DNA of 59,765 bases from Kytococcus schroeteri (GTDB lineage: Bacteria; Actinomycetota; Actinomycetes; Actinomycetales; Dermatophilaceae). Below the pieces are notes generated by a model, which saw nothing but the letters and a program-made list of their open reading frames with translations, was not told the origin of the DNA and ran no database searches. The first letter of the stretch is position 1. Every line of letters begins with the position of its first letter. Where the stretch lies: positions 1 through 59,765 of the forward strand of contig NZ_PKIZ01000018.1 in the NCBI RefSeq assembly GCF_002847825.1. Reading direction: 5' to 3'. Shown piece by piece: positions 11,207-19,799 of the stretch. A program made the translations under genes and the position numbers.

Positions 11207-12865
11207 ATGTCCCACACTGCTGGCGGCGCCTCGGCGTACCGCCCGTCCGACGCACCGGACACCGGGTCCGGAGGCCGGCAGGCCTTCTCCGGTCGCACCG
11301 TCTTCATCCTCGCCGCCATCGGCTCGGCCGTGGGTCTGGGCAACATCTGGCGCTACCCCTACGTGGCCTACTCCAACGGTGGCGGCGCCTTCCTGGTGCC
11401 CTACCTGGTGGCCCTGCTGACGGCGGCCATCCCGCTGCTGTTCGTGGACTACGCCATGGGCCACAAGTTCCGCGGCTCGGCCCCGCTGGCCTTCAGCCGC
11501 CTCAAGGGCTGGCTGCAGCCCTTCGGCTGGATCCAGACGCTCATGTGCTTCGTCATCGCCACCTACTACGCGGTGGTGCTGGCCTGGGCCACGCGCTACT
11601 TCTTCTACTCGTTCAACCTCGCCTGGGGTGACGATCCGGAGGGCTTCTTCAACGGCACCGTGCTGCAGGTGGCCGACACCCCGAGCGCGTTCGGCTCCTT
11701 CGTCGGCTCCACCGCGCTGGTGCTGGCCGCCCTGTGGGCCGTGAGCATCCTCATCGTGTGGATTGGCGTGGACGCCGGCATCGGCTGGCTGAACCGTGTG
11801 TTCCTGCCGCTGATGATGGTGGTCTTCGCCGCGCTGGTGATCCGCGCCCTGCTGCTGGACGGCGCCGCCGACGGCCTCAACGCCTTCTTCTCGCCCGACT
11901 GGGCCGCCCTCAAGGACGCCGAGGTCTGGGTGGCCGCCTACGGCCAGGTGTTCTTCAGCACCTCGGTGGCCATCGGCGCGATGCTGACCTACGCCTCCTA
12001 CCTGCACCTCAAGACCAACCTCACCGGCTCCGGCCTGGTGGTCGGCTTCTCCAACGCCTCCTTCGAGGTGCTGGCCGGCATCGGTGTGTTCGCCTGCATC
12101 GGCTTCCTGGCCCACCAGCAGGGCGTGACCGTCGGTGAGGCCGTCGCCAGCGGGCCCGGCCTGACCTTCGTGGTCTTCCCGGCGCTCATCAGCGAGATGC
12201 CCTTCGGCAACGTCTTCGGCGTGCTCTTCTTCGGCTGCCTGCTGCTGGCCGGTGTCACCTCGCTGGTCAGCCTCATGCAGGTGGTCGGCGCCGCGTTCGC
12301 CGACAAGGCCGGCGTGAGCCACCGCACCGCCACCCTGGTGACCGGCACGGTCATGGCCCTGGTGTCGCTGGCCTTCTACCCGCGCTCCACCGGCCTGTAC
12401 GTGCTGGACGTCACCGACAACTGGGTGAACAACGTGCTGCTGGTCGGCTCGGCGGGCCTGGCCTGCATCGTGCTCACCTGGGTGGCGCTGGCCCTGCCCC
12501 GCCTGGCCCGCCACCTCAACACCGTCAGCTCCTTCCGCCTGGGCAAGGTCTGGATGTTCTGCGTGGGCGTCCTGACGCCCGCCGTGCTGGCGTTCACCAC
12601 CTGGGACACCGTCAAGGGCCTGCGCGCCGAGCCGTACGAGGGCTACCCGACCGACTTCATCAACACCTTCGGGTGGGGCATGGTTGGCCTGGTGCTGCTG
12701 CTGTCGGTGCTGCTGTCCTTCGTCCCCTTCCGCAACCGCCACCTGCACGCCACCTCGTACGACCTCGAGGACCCCGAGGTGCGTGCCATCCACGGTGTCG
12801 ACACCACTGAGCGAGGCTACGGCCACGCCGCCACCACCACGTACACGGAGGGAGGACGCGCATGA
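11207..12865 (+). CDS. Neurotransmitter:sodium symporter (NSS) family transporter, MetP-like
   Basis: Sodium-coupled symporter of the NSS (SLC6-like) family, 552 residues with about twelve membrane segments. The family signature GSAVGLGNIWRYPYVAYSN begins TM1, with the unwound substrate- and sodium-binding region, followed by GGGAFLVPYLVA. It is followed, with an ATGA overlap, by a 38-residue one-helix protein of the MetS type. The pair matches the methionine/alanine importer MetPS of corynebacteria (family knowledge). The substrate is therefore probably an amino acid rather than a nucleoside, so the gene may be a passenger in this region. The ATG at 11207 has a weak GAGGT site upstream. Confidence 0.9.
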   Translation: MSHTAGGASAYRPSDAPDTGSGGRQAFSGRTVFILAAIGSAVGLGNIWRYPYVAYSNGGGAFLVPYLVALLTAAIPLLFVDYAMGHKFRGSAPLAFSRLKGWLQPFGWIQTLMCFVIATYYAVVLAWATRYFFYSFNLAWGDDPEGFFNGTVLQVADTPSAFGSFVGSTALVLAALWAVSILIVWIGVDAGIGWLNRVFLPLMMVVFAALVIRALLLDGAADGLNAFFSPDWAALKDAEVWVAAYGQVFFSTSVAIGAMLTYASYLHLKTNLTGSGLVVGFSNASFEVLAGIGVFACIGFLAHQQGVTVGEAVASGPGLTFVVFPALISEMPFGNVFGVLFFGCLLLAGVTSLVSLMQVVGAAFADKAGVSHRTATLVTGTVMALVSLAFYPRSTGLYVLDVTDNWVNNVLLVGSAGLACIVLTWVALALPRLARHLNTVSSFRLGKVWMFCVGVLTPAVLAFTTWDTVKGLRAEPYEGYPTDFINTFGWGMVGLVLLLSVLLSFVPFRNRHLHATSYDLEDPEVRAIHGVDTTERGYGHAATTTYTEGGRA

Positions 12866-12978
12866 GCACCGAGGCGATCGTGATGATGGTTGTCTACCTG
12901 GGCGTCATCTGGGGCGGTCTGGGTGTGTCCCTGGCCCACCTGCTGGCCAACCCGGACGAGGAGTCGTTCGGCGACTGA
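12862..12978 (+). CDS. metS: NSS transporter small subunit (MetS-like), 38 aa
   Basis: Tiny membrane protein too short for most gene finders. It begins MSTEAIVMMVVYLGVIWG, forms a single membrane helix, and ends in an acidic tail NPDEESFGD. Proteins of this form lie directly behind MetP-type NSS transporters and are needed for their activity (known for corynebacterial MetPS). The ATG overlaps the stop of the large subunit, and GGAGG lies about six bases upstream, so both subunits are made from one message. A strong hairpin terminator follows 18 bp after the stop. Confidence 0.85.
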   Translation: MSTEAIVMMVVYLGVIWGGLGVSLAHLLANPDEESFGD

Positions 12979-12996
12979 CCCGCCCGCACCACCTCC

Positions 12997-13030
12997 CGAC
13001 GGCGCACGACCACCCGGTCGTGCGCCGTCG
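12997..13030 (+). terminator. Hairpin terminator after NSS pair
   Basis: Perfect 14-bp inverted repeat (CGACGGCGCACGAC and its complement) with a 6-base loop, 18 bp after metS. There is no T-run, as is common in high-GC actinobacteria. Confidence 0.75.
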
Positions 13031-13109
13031 GCGCGTCCGGGGCCGGGCACGGGCCGGGGCCCGATGCCCACGTACCCCGGCGCGGCGCCCCATCGGCGAT
13101 GATGGACCC

Positions 13110-14411
13110 ATGAGCGCAGCGCAGCACGATGCCGTGGACGTCATCCGCACCAAGCGCGACGGTGGTCGCCTGTCGGACGAGCAGATCGACTGGGTGGTGG
13201 CCGCCTACACCCGGGGCGAGGTGGCCGACGAGCAGATGTCGGCGCTGGCCATGGCGATCTTCCTCAACGGCATGGAGCCCGGCGAGATCGAGCGCTGGAC
13301 CGCGGCCATGATCGCCTCGGGCGAGCGCATGGACTTCTCCACCCTGAGCCGCCCGACCGCCGACAAGCACTCCACCGGCGGCGTGGGCGACAAGATCACC
13401 CTGCCGCTGGCGCCGCTCGTGGCCGCATGCGGCGTGGCCGTGCCGCAGCTCTCCGGGCGCGGGCTGGGCCACACCGGCGGCACCCTGGACAAGCTCGAGG
13501 CGATCCCCGGCTGGCGCGCCGAGCTCACCAACGACGCGATGATGACCCAGCTCGAGGAGGTGGGTGCCGTCATCTGCGCCGCAGGGGCGGGGCTGGCGCC
13601 GGCCGACAAGAAGCTCTACGCCCTGCGCGACGTGACCGGCACCGTGGAGGCGCTGCCCCTCATCGCCAGCTCGATCATGTCCAAGAAGATCGCCGAGGGG
13701 ACCGGCGCGCTGGTGCTCGACGTCAAGGTGGGCTCGGGGGCGTTCATGAAGAACGAGGCCGACGCCCGCGCCCTGGCCGAGCGGATGGTGGCCCTGGGCA
13801 CCGCGGCGGGGGTGACCACGGTGGCGCTGCTCACCGACATGTCCGCGCCGCTGGGTCGCACCGCCGGCAACGGGCTGGAGGTCACCGAGTCCGTGGAGGT
13901 GCTCTCCGGCCGCGGCCCGGCCGACGTGCGCGAGCTGACCCTCGCCCTGGCCCGCGAGATGGTGCTGGCCTCCGGCATCGAGGGCGCGGCGGACGTGGAC
14001 GTGGAGCAGGTGCTGGACTCCGGTGCCGCGCTGGAGGTGTGGAAGCGCATGGTCGCCGCGCAGGGTGGCGACCCCGAGGCCGAGCTCGTGCCGGGTGCCC
14101 ACACCGCCGAGGTGACGGCCGAGGCCAGTGGTGTGGTGACCGCCATGGACGCCTACAAGGTGGGCGTGGCCGCGTGGCGCCTGGGCGCCGGGCGCGCCCG
14201 CAAGGAGGACCCGGTGCAGGCCGGTGCGGGCGTGGTCTGGCACGCCGGCGTGGGGGAGCGCGTGGAGGCCGGGCAGGTGCTCTTCACCTGCCACACCGAG
14301 ACGCCGGAGCGGCTGGCCCGCGGCGTGGAGACGCTCGCCGGTGCGGTCACCATCGACCCGGATGCCGAGCCCTTCGAGCGCACCCTGGTGATCGACCGCA
14401 TCACCGCCTGA
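13110..14411 (+). CDS. deoA: Thymidine phosphorylase
   Basis: Cleaves thymidine or deoxyuridine with phosphate to the base and 2-deoxyribose-1-phosphate. The pyrimidine-nucleoside phosphorylase signature is present: KHSTGGVGDK, then SGRGLGHTGGTLDKLEAIPG (about residues 112-131), and KKIAEGTGALVLDVKVGSGAFM for substrate binding. Length is 433 residues, typical of DeoA/PyNP. The start is the ATG at 13110, giving the normal AVDVIRTKRDGG N-terminus; a weak GATGAT lies 6 nt upstream. Deoxyuridine made by Cdd is a substrate, and the product would enter the mutase and DeoC steps encoded nearby. The MFS gene starts 1 bp after the stop. Confidence 0.96.
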   Translation: MSAAQHDAVDVIRTKRDGGRLSDEQIDWVVAAYTRGEVADEQMSALAMAIFLNGMEPGEIERWTAAMIASGERMDFSTLSRPTADKHSTGGVGDKITLPLAPLVAACGVAVPQLSGRGLGHTGGTLDKLEAIPGWRAELTNDAMMTQLEEVGAVICAAGAGLAPADKKLYALRDVTGTVEALPLIASSIMSKKIAEGTGALVLDVKVGSGAFMKNEADARALAERMVALGTAAGVTTVALLTDMSAPLGRTAGNGLEVTESVEVLSGRGPADVRELTLALAREMVLASGIEGAADVDVEQVLDSGAALEVWKRMVAAQGGDPEAELVPGAHTAEVTAEASGVVTAMDAYKVGVAAWRLGAGRARKEDPVQAGAGVVWHAGVGERVEAGQVLFTCHTETPERLARGVETLAGAVTIDPDAEPFERTLVIDRITA

Positions 14412-14412
14412 C

Positions 14413-15717
14413 GTGACCGCGCCCCTGGACGACGACCGCCTGCCCGCCCGCCTCGGCGGAGTGGTGCCCCCCATGACCCGCACCGTGCGCCTGCTCTTCG
14501 TGGGCGTGCTGCTCTCGGCGCTGGGCAGCGGGCTCTCCATGCCCTTCCTGTACGTCTACCTCACGGACGTGCGCGGCTTCGACTCCCGCCTGGTCGGGCT
14601 GATGTTCGCGGCCATGGGCGCGGTGGCGGTGCTCGCGGCGCCGGTGGGCGGCTGGCTCATCGACCACGTGGGGCCGCGCTGGGTGCTCTTCACCGGCCTG
14701 CTCGTGGAGGGGCTGTGCATGGGGGCCATGGCCTTCGTCCCCACGCTCACGGCCGCCTACGCGCTCACCATGACCACCGCGGTGGCCGGCGTCATGGCGC
14801 ACCCGGCGTTCACCGCCATGCTCACCCGCCTGGTACGCCGTGAGGAGCGCGAGCGGGTCTACGGCTTCCAGTTTCTGCTGCTCAACCTGGGCCTGGGCAC
14901 CGGCGCGATGGCGAGCTCCTTCCTCGTGGCCTCCGAGACCCTGGCGGCCTACCAGCGCCTCTACCTCGTGGACGCCGTGACCTACCTGGCCTACCTCGTG
15001 GTCATCGTGGCCCTGCCCGCCGGCACCGGCGCCCTGGAGCGGGCCGCCGTCACCAGCGTGGAGCAGCTGCTGCCCGGCGACACCTGGCTGACGGTGCTGC
15101 GCGACACCGTGCTGCTGCGCGTGGTGCTCGTCTCCGTGCTGGGCATGACCGTGGGCTACGCGCAGATGGACATGGGCTTCCCCGCCTACGCCCACGGCGT
15201 GGCCGACGTGCCCCCGAGCGCGCTGGGTTGGGCGTTCGGGGCCAACACGGCCGTCATCGTGCTGGCGCAGACCTGGGCGCTGGGTGTCATCCAGGGGCGG
15301 CGCCACGCCTCGATGCTGTCGCTCACGTGGGCGCTGTGGGGCGTCTCCTGGGCGGTGGTGGCCAGCTCGGCCCTGCTCGAGGGGCCGTGGGCGGCGGCGG
15401 CCGTCATCACCGGACTGGGCCTCTTCGGCCTGGGGGAGGTGTTCCAGTCCCCGGTGATGCCGGCGGTGGTCAACGACCTGGCCACCGAGGAGCTGCGTGG
15501 CCGCTACAACGCCATGGGCGGCCTGTCGTGGACCCTGTCGTCCATCCTCGGCCCGGCACTGGCCGGGTGGATGATCGGCAGCGGGCACGCCTTCCAGTGG
15601 GTGGTGCTCACCGTGGGCGGGTGCGCCGTGGTGGCCTTGCTGTGGACGGCGATGCGCCCGGCCATGGCTGCTCGCATGTCCGGGCGCATCGGCGAGACGG
15701 CCGCCGAGACCGCCTGA
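14413..15717 (+). CDS. MFS transporter
   Basis: Major facilitator superfamily permease, 434 residues with about twelve hydrophobic segments. The cytoplasmic loop between TM2 and TM3 has GGWLIDHVGPRW, a clear form of the MFS motif A. It starts at a GTG one base after the deoA stop, so it is very likely co-transcribed; a later ATG at 14473 is an alternative start. The position suggests transport of a nucleoside, base or deoxyribose product, but the sequence alone looks like a general drug/solute exporter. It converges on deoC with only 3 bp between stops. Confidence 0.88.
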   Translation: MTAPLDDDRLPARLGGVVPPMTRTVRLLFVGVLLSALGSGLSMPFLYVYLTDVRGFDSRLVGLMFAAMGAVAVLAAPVGGWLIDHVGPRWVLFTGLLVEGLCMGAMAFVPTLTAAYALTMTTAVAGVMAHPAFTAMLTRLVRREERERVYGFQFLLLNLGLGTGAMASSFLVASETLAAYQRLYLVDAVTYLAYLVVIVALPAGTGALERAAVTSVEQLLPGDTWLTVLRDTVLLRVVLVSVLGMTVGYAQMDMGFPAYAHGVADVPPSALGWAFGANTAVIVLAQTWALGVIQGRRHASMLSLTWALWGVSWAVVASSALLEGPWAAAAVITGLGLFGLGEVFQSPVMPAVVNDLATEELRGRYNAMGGLSWTLSSILGPALAGWMIGSGHAFQWVVLTVGGCAVVALLWTAMRPAMAARMSGRIGETAAETA

Positions 15718-15720
15718 GGC

Positions 15721-16530
15721 TCAGTAGGTGCTGTCGGCCGTCGCCTCGTCGAGCGTGGCCGGCGGCTCGGGCACCACGAGGGTGCCGGCGGCCAGGCGCT
15801 CGCGGGCCCCGGCCATGAGCGCCGAGGTGGAGCTGGTGCCGATGCGGGTGACCCCCTCGGCCAGCATGGCCAGCAGGGTGTCCACGTCGCGCACGCCGCC
15901 GGAGGCCTTCACCTGCACCTGCTCGCCGGTGTTCTGCCGCATGAGGCGCACGTCCGGCAGCGTCGCGCCGCCGCCGGCGAACCCGGTGGAGGTCTTCACG
16001 AAGTCCGCGCCCGCGGCCTCCGAGGCGCGGCAGGCGGCCACCTTCTGCGCGTCGTCGAGCAGGGCGGTCTCGAGGATCACCTTCACCGGAACGTCGTGGG
16101 CGTGGCCGGCCTCCACCACGGCGGCGACGTCGGCCTGCACGGCGTCGACCTCGCCGCTGCGCAGGCGGCCGATGTTGAGCACCATGTCCAGCTCCGTGGC
16201 GCCGTCGGCCACGGCCTGCTCGGCCTCGGCCACCTTGGCGGCCGTGCTGGTGGTGCCGTGCGGGAAGCCGATGACGGTGCACACCGTGGTGCGCGAGGGC
16301 TCGCCGTCGCCCTCCCCGGCGCCGTCGGCCACCGTCTCGGCGATGGTGCGGGCGGCCAGGGGCACGTCGCTGGGGCGCACGCACACGGAGAAGGCGTTGA
16401 GCGCGGCCACCTCGCGGACGCCGGCGGTCACCTCGTCGGTGGTGAGCTCGGGCTTGAGCAGGGCGTGGTCGAACAGGTCGGCCACCTGCTGCAGGGTCAG
16501 CGCGGTGCCGGGGGCGTAGCGGTCGGTCAT
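15721..16530 (-). CDS. deoC: Deoxyribose-phosphate aldolase
   Basis: Class I aldolase that splits 2-deoxyribose-5-phosphate into acetaldehyde and glyceraldehyde-3-phosphate, the last step of deoxynucleoside breakdown. Visible motifs are DHALLKPELT at the N-terminus, VCTVIGFPHG, then VKVILETALL (with the Schiff-base region lysine nearby) and FVKTSTGF plus VKASGGVRD, which hold the catalytic lysines. Length is 269 residues. A TAGGCT -10 box lies 7 nt before the ATG, so the message is probably leaderless. The TAG of that box is also the stop codon of the upstream kinase-like gene. Confidence 0.95.
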   Translation of the reverse strand: MTDRYAPGTALTLQQVADLFDHALLKPELTTDEVTAGVREVAALNAFSVCVRPSDVPLAARTIAETVADGAGEGDGEPSRTTVCTVIGFPHGTTSTAAKVAEAEQAVADGATELDMVLNIGRLRSGEVDAVQADVAAVVEAGHAHDVPVKVILETALLDDAQKVAACRASEAAGADFVKTSTGFAGGGATLPDVRLMRQNTGEQVQVKASGGVRDVDTLLAMLAEGVTRIGTSSTSALMAGARERLAAGTLVVPEPPATLDEATADSTY

Positions 16531-16537
16531 GGGCCGC

Positions 16538-16543
16538 AGCCTA
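16538..16543 (-). promoter_or_regulatory. -10 box of deoC (leaderless)
   Basis: TAGGCT on the minus strand, 7 nt upstream of the deoC ATG. Its first three bases are the TAG stop of the upstream uridine-kinase-like gene. Confidence 0.55.
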
Positions 16544-17194
16544 CTGGCGGGGTGCACCCCATCGGTCGGTGGCGGCGCGCTCCCCGGCGGCGGGGGAGAG
16601 CACCCGCGCACCCAGGCGGCGCTGGTGGGCCACGAAGCGCGGCTCGGTGCGGCGCAGGCGGTTGCCGCGCTCCCAGAGCACGGCCGGGGGCTTGCGGTGC
16701 TCGGCCAGGTCGCGGACCAGGCGGCGGACGAAAGTGGTCCACGGTCCGGAGGTGATGCACCACGCGTCGGCGAGCAGGCCGCGCTCGCGCAGCGGGGCCA
16801 CAAGGTGGGCGGCGAAGATGCCCTCGGCCACCACCAGCGGGGCGCTGCCGCGGGTCACGGTGCGGTGGCCCTGTACGGACGAGGTGGAGATGTCGTAGTC
16901 CGGCACCTGGGTGGCGCCGGTGTGCGCCAGCTGCTCCAGCCCGGCCAGGGCGGCGGCGTGGTCCCACGTGCCCACGTGGTCCCAGTCCACGAGGCCGTCG
17001 GGTCGCAGCGGCAGGTCCGGGGCGTCGTGCGGGTGGTAGTAGTCGTCGAGCGGCACCACGGGCCAGCCGTGGGTGGCGCCCAGCCGGCGGGCCAGGCGGG
17101 TCTTGCCGGTCCCGCTCGGACCGGTGAGCAGCAGCACCTGCGCGGCGGGGGTGGTGGCCTGCGGCGTGGGGGCGACGGGGTGGGCGTCCGGCAT
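16541..17194 (-). CDS. Uridine kinase-like P-loop NTPase
   Basis: P-loop kinase of 217 residues related to uridine kinase. The P-loop LLLTGPSGTGKTRLARRLG lies at about residues 21-38, followed by VVPLDDYYHPHDAPDLP, the DDYY/F element typical of uridine kinases, and a DWDHVGTWD region that contacts substrate. Uridine kinases phosphorylate uridine or cytidine to the monophosphate. The setting among cdd, deoA, deoC and punA supports nucleoside salvage (inference). The ATG at 17194 lies 8 nt after a TAGGAT -10 box. Its TAG stop is embedded in the deoC promoter. Confidence 0.8.
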   Translation of the reverse strand: MPDAHPVAPTPQATTPAAQVLLLTGPSGTGKTRLARRLGATHGWPVVPLDDYYHPHDAPDLPLRPDGLVDWDHVGTWDHAAALAGLEQLAHTGATQVPDYDISTSSVQGHRTVTRGSAPLVVAEGIFAAHLVAPLRERGLLADAWCITSGPWTTFVRRLVRDLAEHRKPPAVLWERGNRLRRTEPRFVAHQRRLGARVLSPAAGERAATDRWGAPRQ

Positions 17195-17202
17195 GGGGGA
17201 TG

Positions 17203-17208
17203 ATCCTA
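17203..17208 (-). promoter_or_regulatory. -10 box of uridine-kinase-like gene
   Basis: TAGGAT on the minus strand, 8 nt before the ATG at 17194; leaderless or nearly so. Confidence 0.45.
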
Positions 17209-17319
17209 CGTGCGCGCCGCCGGCCCACCGTCGGTGGCGCGAGCGGGTCCCCGGCCTGCCCGGAACCACCCCGATCCACCCGCCCGACCCACCACCTCGA
17301 CCCACCCGGAGCCTCCCCG

Positions 17320-17997
17320 ATGACGCAGCACCCCGCCGACCGCACTCCCGCGCCCGGGCCCCGCGCCGCCGCCCGCCCCTCGCAGGTGGTGCACCCGCGC
17401 AAGGCACGGATCCTCGCGGTGGTCTCCTGGCTCCTGGCGGCGGGCTTCGTGGTGCTGGCCCTGGTCACCCGGCCGGTCATGTGGGGTGCGGTGGGCCTGG
17501 CCGTGGCCGGCGCCGCCCTGGCGTGGGTGCTCATCTGGCGTCCCCGGGTGGAGCTGGACCCCGACGGGCTGACCATCGTCAACCCGGTGCGCACGGTGCG
17601 CATCCCGTGGCAGCGGGTGCGCCGCGTGGGCTCCCGCTGGAGCCTGGAGGTGGAGTCCGAGACCGGGATGCACCGCGCCTGGGCCGTGGGCTCCTCCTAC
17701 CGCGACCCCTCGGGCGTGGACCACACCGCGGACGTCACCGGCCTGGGTCTGCTGCGCAAGATCGACGCCGCCCGCACCGGGGCCGACCCGCAGCCGCTCA
17801 AGCCCGAGTTCGCGATGCTGGAGGACCTGCAGTCCGTGGCCTCCACCGTGCGTGGGGCCCGCGACGCGCACGCCGACGCCCTGGCCGACGGCCACATCGA
17901 GGCCGACCCCACGCCCACCACCCGCACCGTGGCACCGCTGCCGGCGGCCGCGATGGCGGTGGGCCTGCTGCTGCCGCTGGCCGTCTGGTTCCTCTGA
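17320..17997 (+). CDS. PH domain-containing membrane protein (CFP-6-like)
   Basis: Membrane protein of 225 residues. After a Pro/Ala/Arg-rich N-terminus, two hydrophobic segments (about residues 32-75) lead into a bacterial PH-like domain, recognisable from RVELDPDGLTIVNPVRTVRIPWQRV. A last hydrophobic segment ends the protein (AAAMAVGLLLPLAVWF). The pattern matches the actinobacterial family that includes the secreted antigen CFP-6 of M. tuberculosis; its function is unknown. The ATG at 17320 is the first in-frame ATG giving this N-terminus. The stop TGA is directly followed by the stop of the convergent mutase gene (TGATCA), with no base between. Confidence 0.8.
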   Translation: MTQHPADRTPAPGPRAAARPSQVVHPRKARILAVVSWLLAAGFVVLALVTRPVMWGAVGLAVAGAALAWVLIWRPRVELDPDGLTIVNPVRTVRIPWQRVRRVGSRWSLEVESETGMHRAWAVGSSYRDPSGVDHTADVTGLGLLRKIDAARTGADPQPLKPEFAMLEDLQSVASTVRGARDAHADALADGHIEADPTPTTRTVAPLPAAAMAVGLLLPLAVWFL

Positions 17998-19722
17998 TCA
18001 GAGGGCGGTGAGGCGCTCCATGTCGGCGCGCACCGTGGCCAGGCGCTCCCGGGCGGTGTGCTTGGCGGCCGGCAGGTCGCCGGACTCCACGGGCACCACC
18101 ACCTCCAGGTAGACCTTCACCTTCGGTTCGGTGCCCGAGGGACGCACGATGACGCGCGTGTCGTCGGCCAGCACCCAGCGCAGGCCGTCGGTGGGCGGCA
18201 GGCCGTTCCAGCCCTCGGCCAGGTCGGCGGCCTCGGCCACCGGGGGGCCACCCAGCGAGGTCGGCGGCTGCGCGCGCAGGGCGGCCATCACCGCATCGAT
18301 CTGCTCCAGCTCCTCCACCCGGATGCTGAAGGAGTCCGAGGCGTGCACGCCGTGCTCGAGGTACAGGTCGTCGAGCACGTCCAGCACCGTGCGGGTGCGC
18401 GAGCCGGCACGCAGGCGGGCCACGAGGTCGGCCACCATGAGCGCCGCGCTGATGCCGTCCTTGTCCTTCACGTGGGTCGGGTCCACGCAGTAGCCCAGCG
18501 CCTCCTCGTAGCCGAAGGCCAGGCCGTCCACGCGGCCGATCCACTTGAAGCCGGTGAGGGTCTCGGTGTGGCGCACGCCGGCGGAGGCCGCCATCCGCGA
18601 GAGCAGCCGCGAACTCACGATGGAGTTGGCGAAGACCGCGTCCTCGGGCAGGCCACCGGTCTCGGCGGCGCGGCGCAGCACGTGGTTGCCCAGCAGGGCG
18701 CCCACCTCGTCGCCGCGCAGCATGCGCCAGCCCACCGGGTCGTCGGCGGTCACGGACTCGGGGTCCGGCACGGCCACGGCGCAGCGGTCGGCATCCGGGT
18801 CGTTGGCGATGACCACGTCCGGCTGCATCCGCGAGGCCAGCTCCAGGGCGGCGTCGATGGCACCGTCCTCCTCCGGGTTGGGGAAGGCCACGGTGGGGAA
18901 GTCCGGGTCCGGGACGGCCTGCGTGGCCACGCTCTTGGGATTGGGGAAGCCGGCCTCCTCGAAGGCCTGCACCACCAGGTCGTTGCCCACGCCGTGCAGC
19001 GCGGTGTAGACCACGGCCACCTGCTTGGGGCCCGCCGGGTCCACCACGCTCGTGGCGGCCTTGACGTACGCCTCGCGCAGGTCGTCGGCGGCGGTGATCC
19101 ACCCGGCCTCCGCGCGCGGCACCGACGCCACGGACTCCACGGCCCGGATGTGCGCGGCGATCTCGGCGTCCACCGGCGAGACGATCTGGCTGCCGTCGCC
19201 CAGGTACACCTTGTAGCCGTTGTCCTGCGGCGGGTTGTGCGAGGCGGTGACCATGACGCCCGCATCGGCACCGGTGTGGCGCACGGCGTAGGCCAGCACC
19301 GGGGTGGGCAGGGCCTCGGGCAGCACGATGGCCCGGCCGCCCGCGGCGGTCACCACGGCAGCGGTGTCCAGCGCGAAGTCGTGGCTGCGGTGGCGTGCGT
19401 CGTAACCGATCACCACGGTCGGGGAGGTCACCGGGTCGGTCGCGCGCTGCTGCAGCCAGCGCACCAGGCCCGCGGCGGCACGGATGACCACGGCGCGGTT
19501 CATGCGCGCCGGGCCGGCGGCCACCGCGCCGCGCAGGCCGGCGGTGCCGAACTCCAGCAGGCCGCGGAAGCGGTCGGCCAGGTCGGCGGCCGCGGCGGCG
19601 TCCCCGCCCGCGGCGGCGTCCACCACGGCCTGCAGTTCGGTGCGGGTGGCCTCGTCGGGGTCGTCGGCGATCCAGGCGCGGGCCTGCGCCAGCAGGGCCG
19701 TCAGGTCGTCGGTGGGCTGCAC
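17998..19722 (-). CDS. Phosphosugar mutase, PGM2-like (probable phosphopentomutase)
   Basis: Alpha-D-phosphohexomutase superfamily enzyme, 574 residues. The catalytic phosphoserine loop is VMVTASHNPPQDNGYKVY with Ser161; the metal-binding loop DPDADR is present (NDPDADRCAVA), then the sugar-binding GFKWIG stretch and the C-terminal phosphate loop RPSGTEPKVKVY. The TASHNP-x2-DNGYKVY form and the length fit the PGM2/PmmB subgroup, whose human member PGM2 acts mainly as phosphopentomutase. No DeoB-type phosphopentomutase is seen here, while deoA, punA and deoC need one to link ribose-1-P or deoxyribose-1-P to the 5-phosphates. It lies just after punA on the same strand. The GTG start at 19722 has GGAG upstream. 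Confidence 0.9.
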   Translation of the reverse strand: MQPTDDLTALLAQARAWIADDPDEATRTELQAVVDAAAGGDAAAAADLADRFRGLLEFGTAGLRGAVAAGPARMNRAVVIRAAAGLVRWLQQRATDPVTSPTVVIGYDARHRSHDFALDTAAVVTAAGGRAIVLPEALPTPVLAYAVRHTGADAGVMVTASHNPPQDNGYKVYLGDGSQIVSPVDAEIAAHIRAVESVASVPRAEAGWITAADDLREAYVKAATSVVDPAGPKQVAVVYTALHGVGNDLVVQAFEEAGFPNPKSVATQAVPDPDFPTVAFPNPEEDGAIDAALELASRMQPDVVIANDPDADRCAVAVPDPESVTADDPVGWRMLRGDEVGALLGNHVLRRAAETGGLPEDAVFANSIVSSRLLSRMAASAGVRHTETLTGFKWIGRVDGLAFGYEEALGYCVDPTHVKDKDGISAALMVADLVARLRAGSRTRTVLDVLDDLYLEHGVHASDSFSIRVEELEQIDAVMAALRAQPPTSLGGPPVAEAADLAEGWNGLPPTDGLRWVLADDTRVIVRPSGTEPKVKVYLEVVVPVESGDLPAAKHTARERLATVRADMERLTAL

Positions 19723-19799
19723 GGTGGTCTCCGTTCGCGGAAGGGGGCTCGGCCCCGGGTGGGTGGACGTCCGGGTGGGTGCGGCCGGGGCCGCGGGTG

